DNA of 64,000 nucleotides from Sipunculus nudus (GCA_026874595.1 CM049317.1:63399118-63463117), one strand, 5' to 3'. Shown: positions 34,517 through 47,868, counted from the stretch's first letter. The notes: generated by a model from the sequence alone, not told the origin. Numbers and translations are program-made.

Positions 34517-37500
34517 ATGTCGGATTTCTCAGTTATAACACTTAATGTAAAAGGAATAAGAAGAAAAAAGAAAAGACTAGATATCTATAATTGGTTGTTA
34601 AACAACAGAGGAGCAAAAAGTGTAATTTTTCTTCAGGAAGCCCATTGTACAGGTACTGTCGAATCAGAATGGTTACAAGATTGGTCTGGACATACCTATT
34701 TTTCTCATGGTACAAATCAGGCAAGAGGTGTTTTGTTACTTGTAGGTCGTGATTTAGAATTTCAGGAACTATTTAAAAATATGGATAAAGACGGACGTTT
34801 TATTATTGTACAAGCATTAGTTCAAGGGAGAAAGACGTTGCTTATAAATACTTATGCTCCTAACACCGAATCACAACAGGTGATATTTTATGACAATATC
34901 TCGGAAATATTAACAAACATACAAATAGATTCGGAAACACAAATTGTCTGGGGTGGTGATTTTAATATATGTCTTTCATATCTCGATGCAGATGGCGATA
35001 CGTACACTCCTAGGACGAAATCGATCCAACGTGTTACTTATCTTACACGTTGTTTTGACTTAATTGACCTGTTTAGAGTAAGAAACCCGGATGCTCGTAG
35101 ATATACATGGAGGTCAACAAATCCTCTCAGACAACGAAGGCTGGATTATATTTTCGTCTCTTCATATTTAAACGCAAGTGTGACCGATGTTAAGATTAGG
35201 CCTGCAATATTCACTGATCACTCCGCCGTTATTACCGATTTCAGTTACACTCAAAAAGCATTATATGGCCCATCACATTGGAAGTTAAACGTATCCTTAC
35301 TGAAAGACACAGATTATGTAACAGGTTTAAGAGACCACATTAAATTATTACAGAGAACCGAGAGGTGCAATCTAGACGGAAATGCGTGGTGGGATTATTT
35401 AAAATTCAAAATAAAACAATTTTCTATAAGTTTCTCAAAGATGAAGCGGAAGAGGGAAAAATGGAGGCTATATATTTTAGAAAATAAATTACAAGACGCA
35501 GAAATAAATTTGTCAGCTTCTGATAAAACGACTATTAAAAACTATACAACCATTCGTCAAGAAATCGAAGAATATTATGAAAAATACACTGAGGGGTTAA
35601 TTGTTAGATCCAGAGTCGAATTTTTCGAACAAGGAGAGCGAAGCTCTAAATATTTTTTTTAACACTATGGTCAAGAATAAGAAGAAATCTACTGTGAGGA
35701 AATTGATTATAAATGATGAAGAAGAAGTAAACCAGCAAAAAATAATGGATGGAATTAAATCCTTTTTTAAACGTAAATTTGAGAATGTAAATGCTATTAA
35801 AAAGAGCGATTGTGTAGATTTCATTTCCGAATTAAACTTACCCATTTTGTCAGAACAGGAAGTAAATGCTTGTGAAGGATTAATAAGCAAAGAAGAAATT
35901 TTAAATAGCTTAAAGGAAATGAAGGACAATAAGACTCCTGGCAACGACGGACTACCAAAAGAATTTTATATTACTTTTTTTGATTTAATTAGTGATGACC
36001 TTGAATATTCCTTTAACAGAAGCTTCACTGTTGGTTCCCTGTCACCAAGTCAAAGACAAGCGATAATTACGCTTATTGAGAAGCCAGGAAAGGATAATCG
36101 CCAGTTAACTTCTTGGAGGCCTATCAGCTTGGTCAATGTGGATGCAAAGATATTAAGCAAAACCTTAGTAAAACGATTACAAAACAACCTACCAAAAATA
36201 ATAGATGAGGATCAAACTGCCTTTATAAAAGACAGAAGAATATCAGATACAACTCGTCAAATAAATGATATAATAGATTTCTGTTATTTAGAAGATTGTA
36301 ATGCTATAATGTTTGCGGTCGATTTTGCCTCTGCTTTTGACTCGATAGATCATGTATTCTTATTTACTGTACTAGAGAAATTTGGGTTTGGAAATGATTT
36401 TATTAGATGGATAAAGTTAATGCATAATGGGTTAGAGAGCTGTGTAATGAATAATGGTTTTACTACGGGTTATTTTGAAATGGAAAAGGGCACAAGACAA
36501 GGCGACCCCATTGCACCATACTTATTTTTATTGGTTATTGAAATAATGGCAATAAAGGTGCGACAAACAAATAAAGTGAAAGGAATATTGATAGGTGATA
36601 CAGAAATAAAACAATGTCTATTTGCAGATGACACTACATTCTTCTTAAGAGATGTTGACTCAATGATTGAAGTAAAAAATATATTAAATAAATTTGCAAA
36701 GGTATCATCAGTAGAAATAAATTATACAAAATGTGAAGCGGCATGGCTGGGTAGGGAAAAATCAATTCCTACAGCTTTATCGTTGAGAGACATGAAATGG
36801 GTGAATTTACATAAGGACGCGATTAAAATCCTTGGAATATGGTTTACATATAATGAAACTCTTTCTCAAAAACTCAATTTCGATAAAGTCTACGACAAGA
36901 TAAAAATCTCATTTAATATGTGGAAATCGCGAACTTTAACAGTTTTTGGAAGAAATACAGTAATAAAAACCATTGGAATCTCAAAATTAGTATACGTTAT
37001 GAATATTATGACTCCAACCCCAGACTTTATCAAGAAAGTTAAAAATATAATGGTAGATTTTATATGGTTTGGACGTAAACCAAAGATTAAATATGGGGTA
37101 CTTGTAAGTGAAAAAGAAAATGGTGGTATAAATATGCCAGACATTAATGCCATATTGAAAAGCCAAAGAATTATGTGGATGATCCGAATGAAAAAGCTAT
37201 CAATTGCAAAATGTATAGTCATACCTAATATGTATCTAAGAAATGTTGGCGGTGTAGAAAAATTGAATGCCAATTTAGATTTTTTTAATATGAAAAGAAA
37301 AATATCTAAATTTTATTCACAATGTTTTAAAATTTGGGATAAAATTGCTACATTTTGGCCTACGAATCCACAACAAATCTTATTACAACCCGTTTGGAAC
37401 AACAAATATGTCAAAATAGCAGGTAAGTCAGTATACTCTAGAATTTTTGATAACATTGGAATTAAATGTATCCATGATTTATACGAACCAAATGGAGAAT

Positions 37501-37583
37501 CTAAAAATTTTTCGGAAATATTTCCACCTGAAAATAAACTCTTTAAAAAATACCTGATGTTCTGGTATTCTATACAACTATAA
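34517..37583 (+). pseudogene. LINE ORF2: endonuclease and reverse transcriptase, one frameshift
   Basis: The endonuclease part (34517-35240) has LNVKGIR, FLQEAH, GGDFN, RRLDYIF and DHSAV, the catalytic set of APE-type nucleases. The RT part has FAVDFASAFDSID, GTRQGDPIAPYLF and CLFADDTTFF, with the FADD box typical of L1-like elements. The frame shifts near 35650 in a run of eight T; seven would restore a continuous reading through KYFF. The second segment stops at 37583. Because every motif is intact, the shift may be a recent mutation or an assembly error in a homopolymer. Confidence 0.8.
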
Positions 37584-37605
37584 ATAACTGAAAATAACTG
37601 ATACC

Positions 37606-37981
37606 AATATGTGTTCATATTGCAAAAAAAGAAACAGAAACAGTAGTGCATTTATTCTGTGACTGCGACACCGCTAAATCATTTTATAGACAAATTAGTC
37701 AGTGGGCAGAACACGCTGGAATAAACATGCCTGCACTGACTCCGCTTCTTTTATATACAGGATGTGACAAAGACCATGCCAATAAACGTATAATAGATTT
37801 GTTAATATTGCTACAAAAATATGTAATTTTTAAAAATAAAGAATCGGGTAATTTTCCATCTTTCACTGTATATATATCACATGTTAAGAAATTGGAAGGA
37901 TTGGAAAGAAGAGTAGCTGAAAAAAATAACAAAATATATATTCATAAACAAAAGTTGGGTAACCTACTTAATATTTTTTAA
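37606..37981 (+). pseudogene. LINE ORF2 C-terminus with zinc-knuckle-like motif
   Basis: After a second frame change in a run of seven A (near 37625), the translation gives CSYC, VVHLFCDC and a lysine-rich end, matching the C-terminal cysteine motif of L1-type ORF2. Some sequence between the RT thumb and this part seems deleted, since the join at 37583-37606 is short. Confidence 0.65.
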
Positions 37982-39313
37982 AGAGTGAAGAATTTTGAGA
38001 ATTAGCTGTAGATATAATTTTGAAATGTGTATAAATATGTAGGTAAGAGTATATGCATGTGTGTGTATGTATATGTGTGTATATATTTGGGTGTATATAT
38101 GGGTATATATATATATATATATAAATGTGAACGCGTGATCCTTCATGGATGTATATATACGTATATATGTATATTTAAATTTTTATTCGGATCTGGTAAA
38201 TATTATGTTGATCTGACCAAACCAGTTAAATCTACAAATAACATTGTTGTTCTTATTAAATTAAATGTTTGTTTCCAATGATATTGAAAATATATCGACA
38301 GAACGAGATATAATTATAATTGTTGTAAAAAAAAATAAAAGTCTCTTCACCAATACTCGGTTGGTATCCTCTCGGCAGAAATACGTCTACATGGTCCATA
38401 TGCACTTGTCTTTGAAAAAGTACAAACAGGTAGCAATATAAGCAATTTTATAAAATTCTCTTGTTAACTCCTTTTTGTTGATATATATATGTATGTACTT
38501 TGTCAGAAAAACTTGAAACATTGTATTTTAAATCTTGCAATAGTGAAGATGTTCATGTTATAAACACAAGATTTGTAATTTTTTTTCTTGTTCCGAGGGA
38601 TGTCGATGATGAAAAAGAACGTTATAAATAAATATTTAGTAATACTGAGACATCCAAAAGAGAGAGAAAAAAAAAAAAAAAAAAAAAAACAGTGCTCCCC
38701 TCTGGTGTAGAGATTCAGGATACAAGGTTATAAAAAAAACAGTGTTTTCGATATAGGTGGTTGGCCTATGTGTAAAGCGCTGTGAAAAGAGCGCACCAGA
38801 GAGTGTATATGTGTGTTTGTATGCCTGTGTATGTGTGCTAAGAGAGATAGATAGAGAGAGAGAATCAGACAGAATAAAAGTTGTAACTTCGAAATCCGAA
38901 GCTCTCATATGTATTAATATAATATAATTAATATATTGTTATTACACTATATGATATTTAAACTATAGCCCTACCGTTACGATACGCGGACGTAAAAGTA
39001 GAAACACAAGAAGTTTAAGTATGCTGGTCCGTTTCTGGACCGAGTAAGTAGACACGCAATTTAATCCTGCTTGGTAAGTGGGGCTGGGGGGGGGGGGGGG
39101 GGAGGGGAGGGGGTTGGCAAAATGAACAACAGAAAAGACAGGAAGTAAACCAGATTTCTGAGAGGTACTACAAAAAATGTTGCGTCAGGATACATTTGCT
39201 ACATTGGTGTGAAGGTTCTTACACACCAGTATATATTGGATATTAAAAATAAAAAAAAATAAAAAAAAATAGTGGCATGACAGCGGAAGTACTTTTATTT
39301 GCGTGGAGCGCGG

Positions 39314-39315
<2 letters not shown>

Positions 39316-39361
<46 letters not shown>
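39316..39361. repeat. (TA)n microsatellite
   Basis: Unit B counterpart of 23488-23600, shortened. Confidence 0.9.
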
Positions 39362-39367
<6 letters not shown>

Positions 39368-40086
39368 CTGTGTGACATATTTCAAATTAATAGATCCACA
39401 GTCTAATTCTGATTATAAGTATATTTCAATTCCAATATATAAGTATTATTCTCTGTAAAGATTGGGGATTGTTGATTTTATACATTGATCCCCCGTCCTT
39501 ATTAAACAGTGAAGGGAAATATGATCACATCCCCCCCCCCCCCCCCCCCCCCCTCCTGTATTAATGCCTCTGCATACACGTGCAACTACCATTACAGAAC
39601 TGATGCACGATGCTCTCAGATAAGATTAAAACCATCAGCTGTGCAGTACGTACGCGATATGTTGGTCTATACATGATTGTTTTACACCCAACAATTCGAC
39701 TCAATCAACCAGGATATGTGGAAATGTTGTAACGGATGGCAGGGGCAGATTCAGAGATCGGCTGAACCCGGGGGGGGGGGGGGGGGGGGCTTCCTCCTGT
39801 TCGACCTAGAAAATATAGAACAATGAATAATACAGGTTTATTGCTGAAAAGAGCGCCGGATATTGCGTCTCACGCAGTCTTTTTTATTGTATTTCTGGCG
39901 ACTTCTTTACCTAGATCCGGCCGCATGGTGTAGAGTCCACTTTTCCTTATATCCTTTTCGTGTACAAACACCAGCCTCTTCCACAGGCTCACCCAAAAGA
40001 AGCGCCACCGAGTGTCTGTGTAAGAGATGATACAAAACACGGGAGACATTGGAATATATTGACTGGCCTAAAAGCACAAAAATATT

Positions 40087-40190
40087 GTGCATACTAAATA
40101 CGTATATCCAGGCATATCAAATCCGTATATCCAGGCATACTAAATCCGTATATCCAGGCATATCAAATCCGTATATACAGGCATATCACC
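40087..40190. repeat. 23-bp minisatellite, four copies
   Basis: Same unit and same position as the 14-copy array of unit A. Confidence 0.9.
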
Positions 40191-41278
40191 TTCAGGAAGT
40201 ACCGTTATGCAAGACAAAGATTATTAATAGTTTGCGTGGACGCTTTTTTTGCAGTCCTTAATTCGGTTAAATTTTATTTTACTTGACAAATGTTGTATTG
40301 GTATTTGATCAACTAGTGTTATATACAAGTGTCAAGCTACTGCATGAAAATGGCGGAAGGGTTGATCAGGTCGTTAAGTTGCTATTCATGTCAGCTATAA
40401 TAGATGGCGCCAAAGTATTACAGAACTTAACGCTGATAGGCCTCACAAGTCAAGTTTATCATACTTGGCTGAGTCTGACTCACAAGTGTACGACTCTGCT
40501 GGTAAGGGATAATGGGGAAATAAATCCTTTACTCACAATGAAGAAGGGGTTCTAAACAAACCATCTACGTAGGTATAACTGCACTGAAGAGAGTAGTGTA
40601 GTCAATTAATATATGTTGCGTAAAAACTGTATCCAGGCATTTCATATCAAGATTGTTTGTAAAAAGGAATCAAAGGAATAAGTGATATTTTGCAAGCAAA
40701 CTCATCTGAAATGTAAACAGAAGTTGTTAGTACTTTGATCAACTTTGATATTGACGTTTGACTGCTGAGACACGTTGTTTTGAATGTGAACAACCTCTGT
40801 CCGTAGGGACGAAGTATAATTAGATAAGTTGATGTGTATAACCTCTGCACAGAGTGTACAACGGTTATGTTGTACCACAAGTTGATACCCGTATTGCTAT
40901 ACAATGATTAGGTTAGCGTTCACCATTTCTTTGCTACTGTGATCCAGGATATCCACTGGTTAAAAGGGACAAATAACTAGAACTTGGCGGCTACGGGTAC
41001 AAAATGATTCGCATCTGCTCAATAGCTGGTCACTAATTAGCATATCCACTGCAATAGAGACAACTTTTGCCGATAATGGACACTAACGATTCGGATCCGT
41101 TAAATCAACAAAATAACCGAGTATTTGTCATATCGCAAATAACAGATGTAAAATAAATCGTATCTTTAAAGGACAGGTTCCTGGCGGATTCTCCTTTATC
41201 TATATTTTTTCCTTTAACAAGATATGTCATGCAGGATGTGTAAATATAGTTTATATTATACACATTAATCGTATAGAT

Positions 41279-41394
41279 TCAGTTCTCGGTACATGCAAAG
41301 CCTTGGACATTTTCACAAGTTTCGCTGTCTTGTTCAGTGCATGAGATTAAATGTTCTTTGACACAGAAGAAGCCAGTTTCACAATTTATTATTT
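41279..41394 (-). other. Candidate alternative last exon of the receptor gene (unit B)
   Basis: Acceptor ATTTCAG, phase 1, then 37 codons with five cysteines (CETGFFC, LISC, ETCENVQGFAC) and a TGA stop. Identical length in unit A, where two cysteines are replaced. Its evenly spaced cysteines are unlike chance sequence, but no family was recognised. Confidence 0.35.
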
Positions 41395-41534
41395 CTGAAA
41401 TATGAAGAAAACATCTGGAACATAGCGAGTTATGTAATATTACATAATAACTTGAAAATTCGCGCATGCCTAAATTAATACTCATCTATTTACATACTCA
41501 ATAGATGAATTGGTTTTCAATCGAAGTCAGACAG

Positions 41535-41901
41535 TCAGTAGGACGTGTACACAGGGTTGTTCTCTACAAACATCGTCTCTTTTGTCACGTGCTCAAATTC
41601 CCTCGGCAGTCTCCCATGGTTCAGACCCACAGTCTGTTTCTGTTTGACGTAAACCGGCACGTCAGAGCCGTGGCGTGTTTCCGGGTTGGGCTCACATCCT
41701 TGTTCTGACACCGTTTCTTTAATTGGTAGCTTAGAGATTGATGAACTTGGTTCTGCTGGAGTTCTTGGAAGGGACCTGGCATTTCCATGCCCGTTATGTA
41801 CCATGTCACTGGGAGCGTAGAAAATTTCAGAGTAAATCTGTGACAGACCACGAGCACTTCTCCTGATCGTAGCCAGAAGTCCTTTACCATTTACGCCGGG
41901 T
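41535..41901 (-). CDS. Receptor B exon 7, cytoplasmic tail
   Basis: Open, 367 bases, almost identical to copy A; YSEI and NPVY motifs kept. Confidence 0.7.
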
Positions 41902-42977
41902 CTGTTATGAAAAAAATTACATAAAAACACTCTTCAATTAGGTAATACAAAGGCAAAACCCTACATCTAAAATACTTAAGGGAAAAAATCTTATATCTAA
42001 AATTTAAATCCATATTAGGCACATAAAGTATACATTATTCTAAATCTCGTTTCAATTCTTTCAGGAGGTACACAGTTTCTTTTTTTTTTATTGACTTTCA
42101 TATAATATGTTATTATTTTATTTTCAAACAGTAAGCTATTAAAAACATCGGTAACTGCAAGCCACTGTTTAGCTGGCTAATAATACACTACATGACAATA
42201 TCTGAAAAGTGTTTTTTCCCCTCAATGTCTATCTACTTTGAAACGGAAATTTTAATTCATTGGAAAATTTAAAATTTCGTTTTCAACAAGACAGACAGAC
42301 AGTAAAGGGAACACAAAAAAAAGGAAACATATTTTTATTAGTTCAGCATTGGCTAACGTTATCTAATATAACCTATCAATAACAGTAAACCAGTAAAATT
42401 GTAGGCGATAGCCAAAAGTGTATGTACACATACGAAGTTCGACACGAACGGGAATTCTTAAGTATAAATTTGTGAGCAATCTTCTTCATAATACATCATC
42501 AGATATAGCGTGTTTCAAAATAAAACAAATTCACCGCAGTAGAATGTACTAAAATGTTGTAAGAGAGTATGAAATATGGCAGTATTGTCACAGAAAATTT
42601 GATGAGTAAATCTCATGTGGTATTTAACAAAGGTAATGTGACTCCTTGAGTATAAAAAATGGCATCTCCTGCTCCCGGGAACTCATGAATATCAGATTAT
42701 GTCCGTATAACGTAATTATGGCTTCAATGCCTCTTACTAATTACCAGATGCCTCCATATTGAGATAATTAAACCGATAAAAACTATGGGTGACTTATATA
42801 CTGAAGACTGTGATAAAGTATAAATGACCAGTATACAGCATCCGTTAGCATTGACAAGGGAGCTGAGGTGGCATGAGAAATGAATGTTATGAGTTCCGTT
42901 AATAAGATGTTTTCTACGTGTTTAATACTAACTATACACCTTGGATCTATGGTGTATATTAATTCTGTTAAACCTAC

Positions 42978-43116
42978 CTCTCGTTGTCATGACAGCTGTG
43001 GTCAAGCAAAAGTTTGTTTTGTCCTCGGACCCGCATAGCAAGCCGGATACAGCAGCCGATGGAAAGTATTGACACACAACAACATATTGCATCAACAGTT
43101 AAGACGATGATAAAAT
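42978..43116 (-). CDS. Receptor B exon 6, transmembrane helix
   Basis: Open and of equal length (139) to A and C. One alanine-adjacent cysteine is replaced by aspartate (LTVDAIC), placing a charge in the helix. Confidence 0.65.
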
Positions 43117-43500
43117 CTGAAATAAAAAGGAACAATTTGCATGATATAAAACAAACATCAGCCATGCTTATGCTTTCCTCTACTCGATGCATGTTTCTAC
43201 GTTTGTTGGTTTATCTGGTGACAGTTTCTTGCAAAAATAACATTGTAAAACGAATAAGCACTCTGGCCATGGAAGACTCTATTGCATATTGATTTTTATC
43301 CGCCTAACGGGACATACCGTATAAATCGTTTGCTTTGGTGATGTAGTGCCCTATTGAGGGATTTACGATATGGTTTTTTATGTGTCTCCTTGATCACGCT
43401 TTCTGCATTGAAAAGAAAAACTTCCCCCAGCATAACATTTGTTAATTCTATCTTATTAGCAGAAATATGACCAATTTCCCTCTCATTGTGTAGGCTTTCT

Positions 43501-43557
<57 letters not shown>
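43501..43557. repeat. (TA)n microsatellite
   Basis: Unit B counterpart of 28049-28112, in a receptor intron. Confidence 0.9.
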
Positions 43558-43558
<1 letters not shown>

Positions 43559-44382
43559 CTGTGATGTCTTTTGTGGTTAAAATAGAAATATTTTTTATCT
43601 CAATTATTGCACATTAGCAAATAAATTACATTCTGCCTTGGGTATTTCTATCTTAATGAAATGCTTGGTTGCTATGGATGAAAAATGATAAAAAAACATA
43701 TTCAATTCAATACATTTATCTGCTCACATTTATTCTTCAATGGTGAACAGCCTGTTACTGCAATCTTTCCCACTTTCGAGGAAAGGGTAGCTGTAAAATA
43801 GTTTTACAACAATTGGTTAAACCAATTATTCAATGTTGATACTCACTTAATAATCTTAAACATTATGTCAATAATTATATTCAAATATTATCTACTTGAA
43901 TATTTAAAGTGAGACATGAATAGTACAAAAATATTGAATATATGAATACAAACAATTTTATGAGGATACGCAACTTTAGGTTACCTTGGAATTTCTTTTC
44001 ACTTTTCATATGTCAGTGAAACAACTTTCAAAAAGTTCTTGTTTTCACTGATTATTTATGTCAGTGGTTCCTAAAAATGTACATATTGCAATTATGCTAT
44101 GAACTAATCTTTTAATTCTCTGCACTTTTTCATACAATTTGATATACATATATTAAATAATCGTATAAATATAATAATAAACAACTGACAATATAATATA
44201 TTTAATTTGAGATATTCTAAAAATATTTTTTGATTTTCTATGTAATTCTGCAATGCAACAAGTTTATGTATAGTTTAGTTTTGCTAACTTGTTATATCAA
44301 AAATCGTGTAAGGACAGTACATTCAGAGCAAGACACCCTGAATACGGATGAAGTTAAAAATAAATATTAAAGAAATGCCTAC

Positions 44383-44546
44383 CTGGTGAGGATGTTGTGT
44401 AAGGGGGCTCTCTGATAGTCCACACACAGCAGAGGATCTGGCTGCACACGAAACCACTCTCCATTGGTCAGATGCCAAAGTTCTTATGGTGCAGTCTCCG
44501 TCATCAATTGGGTTTTGAATATTTAGCATAACCGGAGATATGTGTC
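44383..44546 (-). pseudogene. Receptor B exon 5, frameshifted
   Basis: One base shorter than the A and C versions near its 3' end, after CGLSE, shifting the linker into another frame. Confidence 0.75.
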
Positions 44547-44798
44547 CTACAAAAAGAGAAAATACAGAACCGAGCAATTCGTATTACTTATGAATACTAG
44601 CACCTCAAACAGATGAAATACGTAAAGGAACCTTGCCTGACACTGTAATGGGAATGGTGCGTGTCACATTTTTAAGACAAATTAATAAATGTATACGAGA
44701 CTCGATAAGTGGTAACATGCTTCTTATTGCTTCAAAGACAGCAATACAGAATCATGCAAATTAACATATAAAATTGAATAAAAACACTTTTAACATAC

Positions 44799-45047
44799 TC
44801 TCAGAGTCCTTTTCGAAGATCCAATCTACGTAACGCCAGCCGACCCAGATATCATGTTCATGTGCAACGTAATTCTTTATATCCGCCCAATTAACATCCT
44901 TAAGATTATATGTCCTGTTCACCCACAGTCTGCCGCCTGAGTGTAGACATTCTACCTTTGCATTACCCCATTCAAGTTTCTCTAGGACAAGCTTTATGCA
45001 TCCTGTTTGCGACCGTCGACACTTATACTGTGAACACCAGTCGCAGG
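44799..45047 (-). pseudogene. Receptor B exon 4, acceptor lost
   Basis: Same length (249) as in copy A and open, but the acceptor AG is AT. A cryptic CACAG lies 20 bases inside; using it would change the frame. Confidence 0.65.
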
Positions 45048-45807
45048 ATTAGAAGAACAAGGGAAAAAATACCATGACACATGGATCATGGCCCTCAGCT
45101 GACCAACATTCCTTAACAGCCTAACAATCAAAATAGAAATCTATAATCTGAAAACCCCAAAAAAGTAACTTCATACGTGATCTTGAATTTTGACCTTTTG
45201 AAACACACATATTGTAAATCAATAAAAACTTCGTCACATTTCTTGGCGGAAGGATGTATTATTGGAAAGAGGTTTATTGAACAAACAAAACATCAGACAA
45301 ATAGTGCCAGGTTGGCCACAAAATGGTCAAATTCCTGATCGGCATTTATAATTTTCTGATCCATCCCAATGTATGTTTTCTGATTATGATCTGTCGTTCC
45401 TCTAAATAAGACTGAAATTCATTCGAATATTTCGAAGATAATCAGAAAAAAAGACCAAAATGCAAATTCTTATTCCAGGCTGATCATAAACGTCAGCAGG
45501 ATTTGCGTGGATATCAATTTCTTTATTCACGCTTCAGTTCCCGCCAAAGAATAATCAAAATCTGACAAAATGCTAAGCTTTTTGTTTTTGTTTCTTACCA
45601 ACACGATACGCAAGAAAGGGCAAGTTGCTCAAGAATCATAACATTTAAAACCTAGTACAGTTTAGTCCATGAACAATTGTTAGCAACATCGTTGCTGATT
45701 AAATCTTTAGTTGATACTTTTAATGCATTGTTCACACGGTGATGCTGATACATTATTGAATTACAGTAAGTAGTAAATCTTATCTCATAAAGTTAAACTT
45801 AACCTAC

Positions 45808-45926
45808 GGGTTTCACACAAAGAAGTTTCACGGAACAGTTTAGCGCTTTTATTTGGTTTCTGGATTCCTGAAGTCTTATTGCAAGACATCTTCGACCTTT
45901 AGTGCGACCTGTAACCTCAGGTGTCC
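45808..45926 (-). pseudogene. Receptor B exon 3, frameshifted
   Basis: Matches 30379-30501 but lacks four bases of a CTTC repeat just before the last cysteine, so the end LPSLCE is lost and the exon ends in the wrong phase. Confidence 0.75.
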
Positions 45927-45950
45927 CTGTAATACCAAAACCATGATCAG

Positions 45951-46298
45951 GACTAACAAAAATCCATAAAAGCAAAATCTATTCAGAAAAGAAAACACTT
46001 AAAACATGTTTAGATTGAGTCATTGATACACAGAGGAGGAAGTGTGAAATGCGAAACCTGATTCGTTGGATATAATCAGCCTAGTCCGCTGACAAGAACG
46101 TATTAACCTAGATATAGTGTAGTGTCACATAAACCTTTACATTGAATTAAGTATGGCTTTTGTGTAAATGAACTATTTACTAAATGAAGAGGTTGAACGT
46201 CTAACTGGATATGCGTCAAAAACATGGGTTCGAACCCAGTAGCGTCCCTTCTAAATTCCTGATATTTAATGTCTGTCCACGTGTCCTAACCCCATTCC

Positions 46299-46355
<57 letters not shown>

Positions 46356-47586
46356 GTGGTATAGCGATGTTAGTCTAATGTAGAAATGTAGGTAAAGAGA
46401 ATGAGTGACGCCTTTTTGATAGACTATCTTGTTTATTAACACCAGAGCTTTCGAAGCGCAGGGGCTTCTTCGTCAGGTAGTAATTTAAGTGGAAACGGGT
46501 AGAGAGGTGTTTTATATATGGTTGAATGACAATAATGCATGGTCCATAATGCACAAAACAGTTTATTTACGTTCTCATTGGATAGTTATCAGGTATCGCT
46601 CCACTCGGGAATTCCACGTAAATTACCACCTGACGAATAAGCCTGTGCGCTTCGATAGCTCGTGTGTTAACAAACAAGTTAGATTATCTAATAGGTGCCA
46701 CTCTTTCCCTTTACCTATACACACATACACACACACACACACATATATATGTATATATATATATGAAACCTATATGAGACCTATCACCTCTATCACCTCA
46801 TAAAGGTCTCCCGATTCATTTATTTGCTCGTTATGCGAGGCCTCTCAAATGTAACCACTTCCTTTAGTTTAGATCGCAATGGTTTTGAGAAGAAATCTAG
46901 ATTAAAAGTGATGTATCCTCTTCTTACGTATGAACGTGAGCACAGCATTCTATGCAATGGAACAAACGATTGTGTAAATGGAAACATTTCTTAGCGGATC
47001 CATTTGGGTATGGGTTACCTCAGGGCTCAATTTGGGATTCCTTGCTATTTCTTTGTTCATAACTCCAGTCGGCGACATGATGAGGACTTATATTTCGGTA
47101 TATTTATTTCTGCCTCGCATTTACAGTGTCTGCTGTGACTGTCCCATGTTAATTGATTCCTGTATGTGTACATGACCACATGGCAGCTGAAAAATGGTCT
47201 AACGTGTAATGGCAATTAAATAGAACTAGTATAAAGTTCTCATCCTCAGAATAACGTGTATAGATGTTCTGGCTCAAACTGTCCCACGCTCCCTGAACTC
47301 TTCATCCGCAACATCGGTAAAAGTGCCACGAGTTAATGCATACTCTTTTAACACTTAGACGTTCTCGGTTTGCCCCGTTATCATTTAGAAAAAAAAAACT
47401 ACCAAACTGAAAGAAAGTTTCCTTAATCTGTTTCTTTTTGTTGAAGCACTAAAACACTGAACTCGAATTGATCGATCCAAATTGATTAGAGACTAGGCTT
47501 CTATAAGAATCCTTATTGCATGTACATGTGTATGTATGTGTATTTCTCTGACCGCCTAGCTATCTAGCTAACTATCTATTTCTCTA

Positions 47587-47630
<44 letters not shown>

Positions 47631-47667
47631 ATAAATACGACAGCATGAAGAAATACAAACATGTTAC
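45951..47667. other. Receptor intron (single copy) with repeats
   Basis: Large intron between exons 2 and 3 of copy B. It contains a (TA)n run at 46303-46353, a dispersed repeat at about 46430-46480 (GAGCTTTCGAAGCGCAGGGG), and GA repeats at 47587-47624. A tRNA-like B box (GGTTCGAACCC) at about 46231 is mentioned elsewhere. No other gene seen. Confidence 0.55.
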
Positions 47668-47868
47668 CATTATATGGTGTTACTGGTTTGAAGGTTCCGT
47701 AGTCTCGTCGGGTCAGAGAAATCCAGGCGTCTTCTATGTTTTTCTTGTTCGTGAATCGAATCAGGGAATTCTGCTTCTCATATTCAAGCTTTCCTGGAAG
47801 AAACATCGTTTTACTTCTGCAGTACCTCCTTGCCTCTTCATACTGTGCATCTCTCACGTATATCTTTG
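47668..47868 (-). CDS. Receptor exon 2, first half of CTLD1
   Basis: Acceptor GATCAG, donor GTAACA, phase 1 to phase 1. Encodes ARRYCRSKTMFLPGKLEYE, SLIRF and DAWISL, the A..YC and WIGL-type landmarks of a CTLD. It is single copy within the window. Confidence 0.7.

Larger units (their letters stand above)
32176..38795 (+). mobile_element. L1/Tx1-type LINE inserted in unit B
   Basis: Unit B is interrupted relative to A and C between direct repeats CCAGAGAGT at 32167-32175 and 38796-38804. The insert holds ORF1 (32836-33753) and a frameshifted ORF2 (34517-37981), with about 660 bases upstream and 800 downstream. The 3' part has an internal poly-A stretch at about 38668-38689 and ends in a small hairpin (AGCGCT...AGAGCGC). 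Presence in B only means insertion after the duplication, or loss elsewhere. Confidence 0.8.
38805..41278. other. Intergenic region of unit B
   Basis: Counterpart of 22930-25821 in unit A. No gene. It holds poly-G at 39088-39112, (TA)n at 39316-39361, poly-C at 39530-39553, poly-G at 39768-39790 and four copies of the 23-bp minisatellite at 40087-40190. Confidence 0.6.
30526..45950. repeat. Segmental duplication unit B
   Basis: Second tandem copy of unit A, longer because a LINE is inserted at 32176-38795. Its right border, CCATGATCAG at 45941-45950, equals the right border of A, after which sequence is single copy. Coding and non-coding parts differ from A to a similar degree, suggesting a recent and largely neutral copy. 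Confidence 0.85.

Noticed and set aside
34111-34545. 144-codon hydrophobic frame between LINE ORF1 and ORF2
   Set aside because: It lies in the inter-ORF region of the LINE; the composition is that of T-rich non-coding DNA.
46190-46260. Possible tRNA gene with GGTTCGAACCC box
   Set aside because: The B box and flanking stem are good, but no A box or anticodon arm at proper spacing could be drawn; perhaps a SINE remnant.
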